The notes beneath the pieces are model-generated. The model did no database searches and was not told the DNA's origin. It was given only the letters and a program-made list of their open reading frames with translations. 64,000 bases of DNA from an uncultured Rhodopila sp. (GTDB taxonomy: Bacteria; Pseudomonadota; Alphaproteobacteria; Acetobacterales; Acetobacteraceae): contig CAIZFE010000003.1 of the NCBI GenBank assembly GCA_903932145.1, positions 1 through 64,000 on the forward strand. The letters run 5' to 3'. The position numbers were made by a program, and so were the translations under genes. Of this stretch, positions 18,151-26,019 are shown one piece after another. Within the stretch, counting starts at the first letter, position 1, and each line of letters starts with the position of its first letter.

Positions 18151-20067
18151 TCAGTTCAACATCATGATGCCGCCCTTAAGGGTCAGCATGCCATCGCCTG
18201 AAACCTTGGTCATCGGCGAACCGATGTCCGCCATGGCCTGCCCGGCCACTTTAATCATGATCCCGTTGATTGTGACCCCCTGTTGATCGATTTTCACGGA
18301 ATTTCCCCCGACCGTCAGCGTGATGGACTGCATTGCCTGGACGTCGATCTTGCCGGCATCGGCCTTGATCGAGAGATTTCCCATTTTGATATCCAGCGCG
18401 TCATTACCCTGGTCGATCGTCACCGACCGGTTCTGGCCGATCTTTACCGTTTCGTCTTTTGTCACCGTAACGATACGGCAGTTGTCCACGGTCAGGGTCT
18501 GGTCGTGTTCGACCGTGGTGGTCAGGTCTTTCTCGGCATGCAGGAAGACCAGTTCCTGGCCGCTTTTGTCGTCGATACTGAATTCGCTGAAGTTCGACTT
18601 GCCGCCCTTCAACACTGAACGTGTGCGGAACCCCGATTTGGTCTTGTCGCTTTCGGCGAAAATCGGAGTGTCGCGGCCGTTATACAGGCCGCCGATGACG
18701 ATGGGCCGATCCGGATCGGCATCGACAAAGGCAACCGCGACCTCGGTGCCGACGCGCGGCGTAAACTGTGCGCCCCAGCCTTTGCCGGCCCACGGCTGCA
18801 CCACACGCGCCCAAACCGCCTGGCCGCCGGTCGCCTCCGCCCGGTGGTCCCAATAGAAGCGGACCTTGACCCGGCCGAGCGAGTCTGTGTGGATTTCCTC
18901 ACCGTCCTGGCTTCGGATCTTTGCGTCCTTGCCGTGTTGTGGGCCGAGGACCAGGGCGGTGTGAATACCGCTCATGCGCGGGCGCGGCGTGACAATCGGT
19001 TGCCGCCAGGGAATCGTGGCGGGAAAGCAGGTGAATGTGTTTGCATAGCTGGCCGTGCTGCCCTGCGTGAGCCAGCTTTCGTCGCTGGCGGAATGAGTTA
19101 CCGAGCGCAAGACGTAGGTCGCATCGTAGGGGCTGGCCGGACGGCTGGAGAGTTTGAATTTGCCGCCGGGAATGAGTTTGCCAAACCGGCTGCTGCCATC
19201 GAACTGGTTGGCCTCCGCCTCGGCGGCCTCCATGTCCCATTTTGACCGATCAGTTACGATATCATTCTGGAAACTGTTGGCGGGCCAGCGGAAATCGTCG
19301 CGCTGCTCCTTGCCGCCCGTGGTCAGGGTCGTCGTTTTCTCCGCCACCAGATCGGTGTCGGGCTTTTCAGGGTCGTAGTCTTTCAATTTCATCTTGCCGC
19401 GGGCGGTATGGGCCGGGCGGGACCACTGTGTCACGGCCGTTGAATCCACAGCGCCCGACAGATGCAACGTCGCACCCGCGATGTCCTTGAAGGCACTGCC
19501 GGCGTTGGCGACGATCAGTTTGTGGCCTGACGCGGTGTGTTCGAAGAAATAGAAGTATCCTTCCTCCTCCATCAGTCGCGTGGCGAATGTCAGGTCGCTT
19601 TCGTTGAATTGCGCCGTGTAGTCGCGTTTTGATCCGCCTTGCGGCAGGCTGACATCGGTCAGGCCGGCATCGTCGAAGATCTGTTTAAGGATGTCGGGGA
19701 CCGACAATTCCTGATAGACGCGGCAGTCAACGGTCTGGTTCAAAAACCAAAGGCGGGGGACGAGGACCAGCCGGTAGGCGTAATACTCATCGTTAGCCTG
19801 ACCGCGGACAGTGCCGTTGCTGGATATAGTTTGCACAATACCGTGAAAAGATCGGATTGGCACGCCGGTGGATTGCAGGGTGACGCAGGCCGCCTGGTTC
19901 AAAAGTTTATTGGGATCAATCGCGCCGTTCTGGCTAACCACCTGGACGTCAAAGGCGAACGTCTGGCTGATGCCTTCCGGACCTGACAGCCGGGTTGGAA
20001 TCAGGACGTCCGGCCCCAACGGCGACGTCATGGTGAGGGCGGCTTTGGAACGTGACCATGTGGCCAT
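18151..20067 (-). CDS. vgrG: T6SS spike protein VgrG (TssI)
   Basis: VgrG trimers form the membrane-puncturing spike. An ATG at 20067 (MATWSRSKAALTM) is preferred to a TTG nine bases upstream, giving 638 residues. The N-terminal gp27-like region contains the phage-late-control motif (FLNQTVDCRVYQELSVPDILKQIF, then EEEGYFYFFEHT). The gp5-like OB domain has VRFYWDHRAEATGGQAVWARVVQPWAGKGWG, followed by GTEVAVAFVDADPDRPIVIGGLYN. The C-terminal 130 residues are the repetitive beta-helix needle ending in GGIMMLN. There is no C-terminal effector extension, so cargo must bind non-covalently or through PAAR proteins encoded elsewhere. Confidence 0.96.
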   Translation of the reverse strand: MATWSRSKAALTMTSPLGPDVLIPTRLSGPEGISQTFAFDVQVVSQNGAIDPNKLLNQAACVTLQSTGVPIRSFHGIVQTISSNGTVRGQANDEYYAYRLVLVPRLWFLNQTVDCRVYQELSVPDILKQIFDDAGLTDVSLPQGGSKRDYTAQFNESDLTFATRLMEEEGYFYFFEHTASGHKLIVANAGSAFKDIAGATLHLSGAVDSTAVTQWSRPAHTARGKMKLKDYDPEKPDTDLVAEKTTTLTTGGKEQRDDFRWPANSFQNDIVTDRSKWDMEAAEAEANQFDGSSRFGKLIPGGKFKLSSRPASPYDATYVLRSVTHSASDESWLTQGSTASYANTFTCFPATIPWRQPIVTPRPRMSGIHTALVLGPQHGKDAKIRSQDGEEIHTDSLGRVKVRFYWDHRAEATGGQAVWARVVQPWAGKGWGAQFTPRVGTEVAVAFVDADPDRPIVIGGLYNGRDTPIFAESDKTKSGFRTRSVLKGGKSNFSEFSIDDKSGQELVFLHAEKDLTTTVEHDQTLTVDNCRIVTVTKDETVKIGQNRSVTIDQGNDALDIKMGNLSIKADAGKIDVQAMQSITLTVGGNSVKIDQQGVTINGIMIKVAGQAMADIGSPMTKVSGDGMLTLKGGIMMLN

Positions 20068-20403
20068 CTCAGGCAACTTTACAGTTGCCGGAGGTGCCTG
20101 CTTGTGTGCCGATCGTGATCACGATCAGGCCGGCAGACAGCGATGTTTCGCTTGTTAGAGGGATAGGCCTTGTGTCGGGCATATTTTTTGGCGTTTCCCT
20201 TTTGCAGCCAATATTGACGGTCCCGTGGAGGACCGCGACTATACCCAGACTGTCGGCAGAATTTCTGATCACGTTTCGAGTAACCGGCATCGAACAAACC
20301 GGCAATGATCAAATCATTGATCTTACAGCTAACCGCGCTCAACGTCCATTAAGTAACGATATAAAAATTATTCAGGCCGTCCCGCCGGTTGTGGTCGCCA
20401 TAT
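20068..20403. other. Gap between the lipoprotein gene and vgrG, with a dyad
   Basis: No convincing gene lies in these 336 bases; short minus-strand frames here lack family features and good ribosome sites. The segment is more AT-rich than its surroundings around 20300-20390. It holds a perfect 7-3-7 inverted repeat, CAATGAT-caa-ATCATTG, at 20303-20319. As the only long gap in the leftward T6SS run it probably carries the promoter for vgrG through pppA, with the dyad as a possible operator. Confidence 0.45.
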
Positions 20404-21663
20404 TTAACACGCCGGAATGACCTTGAAATCTACCCGGCGGTCCAGCGCATCGGTTTCGTTATCGGCCCCGGTGCCGATCAGGTTAGCCGCGGAGCCGGCG
20501 CCGTTGGCGATCAGATGGCCGTTCAACGCCGGGTTGTCGGCCTCCAAACGGCTTTTGATATACTCGGCGCGCAGCAATGAGATGCGGTCGTTCAATGCAG
20601 CCGATCCCGTCTTGCTGGTATTGCCGACGACCTGTAGGCACACATGTCTGTCCGTCGCCTTCGTCGCGATCTGTTGCAACCAAAGATCATACGGCTGGCT
20701 CCCATCGCCTGCGGTATCCAGACCGGTCGAGCCTGGCCGGAACAGGAACTTCACACCCAGCCGGTTGTTCGAAAGACTGTAATCCACCGCATCGCCGAAG
20801 GCCGAAGCGGCCGGCTCTGTCCGGCCCAGCTTCCAGTTGGCGAGATACAAGCCGTTGAAGACCCGCAACTGGTTGCCGGCTTTGGTGGTGCGGGCGTTGT
20901 TATAGAGGTCGATTGCATCGCGGTAGCGACCGGCACTGTAGGCGCCGATCGCCTCGCTGATCACTGCCGCGGTCAGGATGCCGTCGAGATAAACCGGGCT
21001 GATCGGATCGCCAACCTTGGTCGCCTGGCAAGTGTTAATGTAACCCTTGACCTGCGCGTCGTCGGTCCAGGCGGGGCTATCACGGAAGAAGGCGGTCGGC
21101 GTGGAATCAACACCGTCCAACTGCGCGCGGGCGACGCCTTTGGCGATGGTCTTGCCCGATTGCAGGTCGGCCATGACGAGGCAGAAACGGAATGCCTCCC
21201 GATCTCCGGCTGGCTGGTTCTGCGCATTGACCGGCGTGAAGGTGCCGACCATGACGTACGGAGATCGGCCGACGGCCTGCGGCGTGAACGGTTCTATATC
21301 GAATTGCGGGTATTTATCCCGCGCCAGATCAACGATGCGCGCTCCAATCGCTCGCGTTGCCTCCGATTGCTCGCCCGTCACGCCGTTCACCAGCGGGTCG
21401 ATCACCACCAGTCGCCTGGTCGTCTGATCCGCGGGAATGCTGGAGAACACGGCGTTGGCCGCCTTGAGCACGGCTTGATCGAACGGAACCGGCGCCGGCA
21501 ATGGCGCGGGCGACGGCGTCACGGCCGCGACGGGGGCAGGGGTTGATGTGCAGGCCGCCAACGCCAGTAATCCCAGCAATCCCGCCGCTAACGATGCCAG
21601 TCTATATTGCGTGGAGGCGATATTAACGTCCGCAGGAAGATTGAAGCACCGAGCGTTCGGCAT
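20404..21663 (-). CDS. Lipoprotein with C-terminal OmpA-like domain, T6SS-linked
   Basis: The ATG at 21663 has GGAGG about 9 nt upstream and yields 419 residues; the frame is open to 21708. A signal segment ends in LLALAAC with the lipid-attachment cysteine at residue 38, followed by a Pro/Ala/Val linker. The middle region (about 65-260) resembles curli-assembly or TPR-associated periplasmic domains and includes YSAGRYRDAIDLYNNARTT, a TPR-like helix pair. The last 130 residues look OmpA-like (ending DALDRRVDFKVIPAC). The start overlaps the ppkA 3' end by 41 nt. It may relay an envelope signal to the kinase or tether the system to peptidoglycan; its role is inferred. Confidence 0.85.
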   Translation of the reverse strand: MPNARCFNLPADVNIASTQYRLASLAAGLLGLLALAACTSTPAPVAAVTPSPAPLPAPVPFDQAVLKAANAVFSSIPADQTTRRLVVIDPLVNGVTGEQSEATRAIGARIVDLARDKYPQFDIEPFTPQAVGRSPYVMVGTFTPVNAQNQPAGDREAFRFCLVMADLQSGKTIAKGVARAQLDGVDSTPTAFFRDSPAWTDDAQVKGYINTCQATKVGDPISPVYLDGILTAAVISEAIGAYSAGRYRDAIDLYNNARTTKAGNQLRVFNGLYLANWKLGRTEPAASAFGDAVDYSLSNNRLGVKFLFRPGSTGLDTAGDGSQPYDLWLQQIATKATDRHVCLQVVGNTSKTGSAALNDRISLLRAEYIKSRLEADNPALNGHLIANGAGSAANLIGTGADNETDALDRRVDFKVIPAC

Positions 21664-23647
21664 CTGACAAAGCCTCCCCCAATTGGACTCGGGCGACGAT
21701 ATCGGCACACCGGGCGGCGTTCAAGCCGGGCAAACGCACTTGTGCTGACGCTGTCGATGCCGGCCCGGGGGCCGAGGCGACCGGGCGGGCACCTGCGACA
21801 ATCGTTACCATTGCGGCTTCGGCACGAGGTTCGGATGTATTTGCGGCGCCCCGGGCCAGTTCACTTTGGACGACTGATAGATAGGGGCCGCTATTTTCAT
21901 GCGCCGGGCGCTGCGCCAGATCGAGTTGTGCCGGCACCGCAAGGGCAACAAGGAGATATTGGCCGGGTGGTGCCGGCGCGGCACCCGTCACTTCCATTGG
22001 CTTACCGCCGCTGCCTTGTGGGACCGAGCGCCGGGCAAAGTGATGCACCGAACCGTCAGGGGCATAGAGATCCACATACAGTGCGCCGTCCGGCACGGTT
22101 CGGACGATGATCGTCAACCGGCCGCCGGCGACCACCGGTGCATCGGGCGTGATGACCTCCAGCCGGGAGGTTATGCGGCTGTGGCGGACCCGATCCGCGA
22201 TCATGGTCAGTGCCGGACATTGTCCGGGCTCCAGCCGGTCTGTCGCCACATCCAACAGCCGGTCTGGCCGACGGATTTGGCCGATAAAGTCGTTGAAGGC
22301 GATACTCGGGAGGATCGGACCGGCGATAAGGAGACGATCCGGCGTGTTCGCCGACCCTCGATCAGACACGTCAAGCAGAGAGCACGGTATCGTCAGCGCC
22401 AGGGTCTGCGCCTCAGCGGCTCCAATCCGAACGGGGGATGCCGGCGCCGTGTTTGTGACGGTTGCAGTCGTCGGAGGCAGGGCGGCGGTCGGCTGAGCGG
22501 TGACCTGCGCCGCCTCCGGCGGTGGCGGAACAGGAAGAACGGTTGACTGGGGCGATGGAACCTCTGTCACAGCAACGGGGGGCGACCTCGACACGTCGGG
22601 CGCGACTGCGGTTGTGGTCACATCGGGAGTGGCGGGAAGCTGATCAGTTTGTTTCACCGCCTTGTGCTGTCCGGTCAGGAACCACGCCGCCGTCCCGGTG
22701 CCGACCCCGAACACCAGAGCACCGATCAGCACAACGCGACCGAAAGACCGCTGCGGCACCGCCCGGACAGGTCGTGTTCGCGGAACCTGAACGACCGTTG
22801 CCTCGGCATCGCCGGCCGCCCCGGTGCGCGGGTCGGCGAAAGCATCGCGCAGGGCCCGGGCGAATGCGTCGGCGCTGTCGAAGCGGTCCTCGGGGCGCTT
22901 CGACATTGCCCGCGCGACCACGGCATCAAGCGCCGGTGATGACGTGGCGGACAGGGCGGACGGCGGCCGAGGTTCGGTGTGCAGGGCTTTGTGCATGATG
23001 GCGGTCATGCTGCCGTCGAACGGACGCTCCCCGGTGATCAGTTGATACAGCAGCACGCCGGCCGAATAGATGTCGGTTCGCCGGTCCACCGTGTGGCCCA
23101 TGAATTGTTCGGGCGACATATAGGCCGGCGTGCCGATGACGGTGCCGACCTGCGTCATGTTGCTGTTCTCGATCCGGGCGATCCCGAAATCGGCGATCTT
23201 CACCTGGCCCTGATCGGTCAGCATGATGTTCGCCGGCTTGATATCGCGATGCACGACGCCCCTGTCGTGACTGTATTGCAGCCCCGCCAGCAGCGCGCCC
23301 ATCACCCTAGCGATTTCCGCCGGAACCAGGCGCGCGCCGCCATCAAGCACCGTCTTCAGCGTACGCCCATCGACGAATTCCATGACGATATAAGCGACAT
23401 CACCGGTTTCGCCGTAATCGAACACGCCGACGATGTTTGGATGGTTCAACCGTCCGGCGGCCTGCGCCTCGCGCTTGCACCGGGTCAGGCTCTCCGCTGT
23501 TTCGGGGTCCGAGTCATCTGGCAGCCGCACCGTCTTAATTGCCACCCGGCGGGTGATGATTGGATCCCAGCCGTCATAGACCACCCCCATGGCGCCGCGG
23601 CCAAGGGTGTTCCGGATGTCGTATTTGCCGAGTTTCCTCTGCTCCAT
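21623..23647 (-). CDS. ppkA: Transmembrane Ser/Thr protein kinase PpkA
   Basis: PpkA phosphorylates Fha to trigger T6SS assembly. Residues 7-270 form a Hanks-type kinase domain: LGRGAMGVVYDG glycine loop, catalytic lysine in VAIKTVRL, HRDIKPANIM near 131, DFGIARI and the TPAYMSPEQFMG activation-segment end. One membrane helix near 303-322 (VVLIGALVFGVGTGTAAWFL) is followed by a Pro/Thr-rich linker and a periplasmic region of about 250 residues. That region is not the vWA domain of Pseudomonas PpkA and contains LTIIVRTVPDGALYVDLYAPDGSVHHF. It heads the leftward T6SS run and overlaps the lipoprotein gene, which suggests that the two act together. Confidence 0.93.
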   Translation of the reverse strand: MEQRKLGKYDIRNTLGRGAMGVVYDGWDPIITRRVAIKTVRLPDDSDPETAESLTRCKREAQAAGRLNHPNIVGVFDYGETGDVAYIVMEFVDGRTLKTVLDGGARLVPAEIARVMGALLAGLQYSHDRGVVHRDIKPANIMLTDQGQVKIADFGIARIENSNMTQVGTVIGTPAYMSPEQFMGHTVDRRTDIYSAGVLLYQLITGERPFDGSMTAIMHKALHTEPRPPSALSATSSPALDAVVARAMSKRPEDRFDSADAFARALRDAFADPRTGAAGDAEATVVQVPRTRPVRAVPQRSFGRVVLIGALVFGVGTGTAAWFLTGQHKAVKQTDQLPATPDVTTTAVAPDVSRSPPVAVTEVPSPQSTVLPVPPPPEAAQVTAQPTAALPPTTATVTNTAPASPVRIGAAEAQTLALTIPCSLLDVSDRGSANTPDRLLIAGPILPSIAFNDFIGQIRRPDRLLDVATDRLEPGQCPALTMIADRVRHSRITSRLEVITPDAPVVAGGRLTIIVRTVPDGALYVDLYAPDGSVHHFARRSVPQGSGGKPMEVTGAAPAPPGQYLLVALAVPAQLDLAQRPAHENSGPYLSVVQSELARGAANTSEPRAEAAMVTIVAGARPVASAPGPASTASAQVRLPGLNAARCADIVARVQLGEALSDAERSVLQSSCGR

Positions 23648-23663
23648 ACGGGTCCCATTGCTG

Positions 23664-23715
23664 CGCGGCCGCCGAGGGCGTCATGGATGACGCCCTGGTA
23701 TCGGGAAGGCGGCCG
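23664..23715. repeat. Nested palindrome between fabI and ppkA
   Basis: An inner perfect hairpin, GGGCGTCAT-gg-ATGACGCCC (23675-23694), is enclosed by an outer perfect arm pair, GCGGCCGCC (23664-23672) and GGCGGCCGC (23707-23715). It lies downstream of leftward fabI and just upstream of leftward ppkA, where it may separate the two units. No T-tract follows, so a REP-type element is as likely as a terminator. Confidence 0.55.
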
Positions 23716-23807
23716 CATTCCGAAGAAGCAACATGGTAGCCGGTTTCAGGGGGCGTTTGGGGCGCGCCGCATATTGTGATGTGCAGGCTCCCGCCAAAGG
23801 GGCCGTT

Positions 23808-24566
23808 TCAGGCCATCAGATGCTGGCCGCTATCGACGGGAATAATCGTGCCGGTAACACGCCGCGCGGCATCGCTCACCAGGAACGCCGCCAGAGCTCC
23901 GACATCGTCGATATCCACCAACTGGCGCTCCGGCGTGGCGGCGGCCTCGGCGGCCAGCAGTTCGTCGAAATGCGCGATCCCGCTGGCGGCCCGGGTTTTG
24001 ATCGGCCCGGGTGAAATGGCGTGCGCGCGAATACCTTTGGCGCCGAGTTCAGCAGCCGTGTAGCGAACGGCGCTTTCCAGCGCGGCCTTCACCGGACCCA
24101 TCAGGTTGTAGTGGGCAACGACCCGCTCCGATCCGTAGAAGGTCACGGTCAACAGGCATCCGCCATTTGGCATCAACGGTTCTGCGAGGCGGGCCATTCG
24201 CAGGAAAGAATGGCAAGACACGTCCATGGCGAGGGCGAAACCCTCCGCGCTGCAGTCCACGACGCGGCCGTGCAGATCGGCGGCCGGGGCGAAGGCGATG
24301 GCATGCAACAGGAAGTCCAGGCCGCCCCATTGCGCACCGATCCGCTCGAACACGGCGTCCAACTGTCCCGGAATGCGCACGTCGCACGGCAACAGCAGTT
24401 CGCAGCCGAATGCATCAGTCACAGGCTTGACGTACGGCAGCGCCTTTTCGTTCAGATACGTGGCAGCGAGTTTCGCACCCGCGCCGGCAAATGCCCGCGC
24501 GCAGCCGGCGGCAATGCTGGCTTCGTTGGCAATCCCGACGACCAGGCCGCGTTTTCCACTAAGCAT
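23808..24566 (-). CDS. fabI: FabI-type enoyl-ACP reductase (SDR family)
   Basis: FabI reduces enoyl-ACP with NAD(P)H in the last step of fatty-acid elongation. The 252-residue protein has the FabI-style nucleotide motif (GLVVGIANEASIAAGCARAFAGAGA, residues 7-31) rather than the standard SDR GxxxGxG. Its active-site segment reads SERVVAHYNLMGPVKAALE, with Tyr and Lys six residues apart as in FabI. It ends with the DVGALAAFLVSDAARRVTGTIIPVDSG block. It follows the MaoC-phosphotransacylase fusion and phaC, an arrangement seen in many proteobacterial PHA loci, so it may be a specialised copy rather than the housekeeping reductase. Confidence 0.85.
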   Translation of the reverse strand: MLSGKRGLVVGIANEASIAAGCARAFAGAGAKLAATYLNEKALPYVKPVTDAFGCELLLPCDVRIPGQLDAVFERIGAQWGGLDFLLHAIAFAPAADLHGRVVDCSAEGFALAMDVSCHSFLRMARLAEPLMPNGGCLLTVTFYGSERVVAHYNLMGPVKAALESAVRYTAAELGAKGIRAHAISPGPIKTRAASGIAHFDELLAAEAAATPERQLVDIDDVGALAAFLVSDAARRVTGTIIPVDSGQHLMA

Positions 24567-24628
24567 AGATATTCCTATTATGGTGCGATTGTTCTGTCGC
24601 AGGTTTCAACAGCCGCGGCCGCGATTGA

Positions 24629-26014
24629 TCATTCTTTGCGCGCGAGCAGAACCCCCAGCGCACACGACGCCAGCCGTGTCGCGGCACTGTCCGCTCGGCT
24701 GGTCAGAATGATCGGCACTTTTGCGCTCAGGACCAAACCAGCCGCCTCTGCCCCCGCCATGAACGTGAGTTGCTTGGCCAGCATGTTGCCAGCCTCCAGA
24801 TCGGGCACCAGCAGAATATCCGCTTTGCCGGCTACTTGCGAAACGATACCTTTTTCCGCCGCCGCCGCTTCGTTGATCGCATTGTCGAATGCCAGCGGAC
24901 CATCCAGCAATCCGCCGATGATCTGGCCGCGATCGGCCATTTTACACAGGGCCGCCGCATCCAGCGTCGATTGCATGCGCGGACTGACCGTTTCGACGGC
25001 CGCGAGAATGGCGACGCGCGGTTGCGCTATGCCAATGACGTGCGCCAGATCGATCGCGTTTTGAATGATCGCGGCCTTGTCCATCAGATCGGGGGCAATG
25101 TTGATCGCGGCGTCGGTGACCAGCAACGGACGCGGATAAGCCGGTACGTCCATCAGATACACATGGCTGATGCGTTTCGTGGTACGCAAGCCGGTCCCGG
25201 GCGCGATCACCGCATGCATCAGGTCGGACGTATGCAAATCACCCTTCATCAGCAGGCCCACTTCACCCGAACGCGCCAGCGCAACGGCCCGAGCAGCGGC
25301 TTCGCATGCGTCAGGCACATGAATGATCCTGATGCCGCCAGTGTCTACGCCGGCAGCCAGCGCAACAGCCTGGATGCGGTCGGCGGGTCCGATCAGGATC
25401 GGAACGATCAGTCCCGCCGCCTGCGCGTCCAGTGCGGCAAGCAACGAAATCGTATCCACCGGACATACCACGGCCGTTACGATGGGGGCCCCATCGGCCG
25501 CTTTGGCCACCATGGCCATGGTTCTGTCGTGGCGCAGAACCCGAACATCCGGCAGGGTCACCTGCCGGACCCGCACTTTCTCGGCCGGTGCGCGGATAAA
25601 CGCGCTGCCGGTGATCACCGGGGTCCCGTCCTGGTTGGTGCAGACGCAGTCCAGCACGACGTCACCTTTGGCCGGTTTTTTCTCCCGGACCGTGACCGTG
25701 GCCGTAATGGTATCGCCGATGCTCACCGGATGGGTGAACCGCAAATCCTGTCCCAGATAGATCGATCCGGGTCCGGGTAGCCTGGTGCCGAGCGTGGCGG
25801 AGATCAGGCCGGCGCCCCACATGCCCTGGATGATGACATGGTGGAACATGTCGGTGGCGGCATAGGTGGGATCGACGTGCGCCGGGTTCACGTCGCCCGT
25901 AACGGTAGAGAACAGGTCGATATCACGCTGCGTAACGGTATGCGACAGGCTGGCGCTATCGCCAATCGAAAGTTCCTCGAAGGTCCGGTTCTCGATATAC
26001 AAATCATTGGGCAA
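24629..26014 (-). CDS. MaoC hydratase fused to phosphate acetyl/butyryltransferase
   Basis: The 461-residue protein joins two enzymes. Residues about 5-140 are a MaoC-like (R)-enoyl-CoA hydratase hot-dog domain, with FSTVTGDVNPAHVDP (34-48) carrying the catalytic Asp/His, and the GTRLPGPGSIYLGQDLRF block. Residues about 160-461 are a phosphate acetyl/butyryltransferase (PTA_PTB) domain ending in KVPIILTSRADSAATRLASCALGVLLA. It can connect enoyl-CoA, (R)-3-hydroxyacyl-CoA for PHA synthase, and acyl-phosphate. It starts 5 nt after the phaC stop. The acetate/butyrate kinase that often accompanies this fusion is absent here. Confidence 0.92.
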   Translation of the reverse strand: MPNDLYIENRTFEELSIGDSASLSHTVTQRDIDLFSTVTGDVNPAHVDPTYAATDMFHHVIIQGMWGAGLISATLGTRLPGPGSIYLGQDLRFTHPVSIGDTITATVTVREKKPAKGDVVLDCVCTNQDGTPVITGSAFIRAPAEKVRVRQVTLPDVRVLRHDRTMAMVAKAADGAPIVTAVVCPVDTISLLAALDAQAAGLIVPILIGPADRIQAVALAAGVDTGGIRIIHVPDACEAAARAVALARSGEVGLLMKGDLHTSDLMHAVIAPGTGLRTTKRISHVYLMDVPAYPRPLLVTDAAINIAPDLMDKAAIIQNAIDLAHVIGIAQPRVAILAAVETVSPRMQSTLDAAALCKMADRGQIIGGLLDGPLAFDNAINEAAAAEKGIVSQVAGKADILLVPDLEAGNMLAKQLTFMAGAEAAGLVLSAKVPIILTSRADSAATRLASCALGVLLARKE

Positions 26015-26019
26015 AATAT

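Noticed and set aside
20069-20342. Short minus-strand frames upstream of vgrG
   Set aside because: Lengths of 78 and 87 codons, mutually overlapping, no similarity to known small T6SS proteins and no good start signal.
24770-25780. 336-codon open frame antisense to the MaoC-PTB gene
   Set aside because: The opposite strand encodes two well-conserved domains; this frame has no family features.
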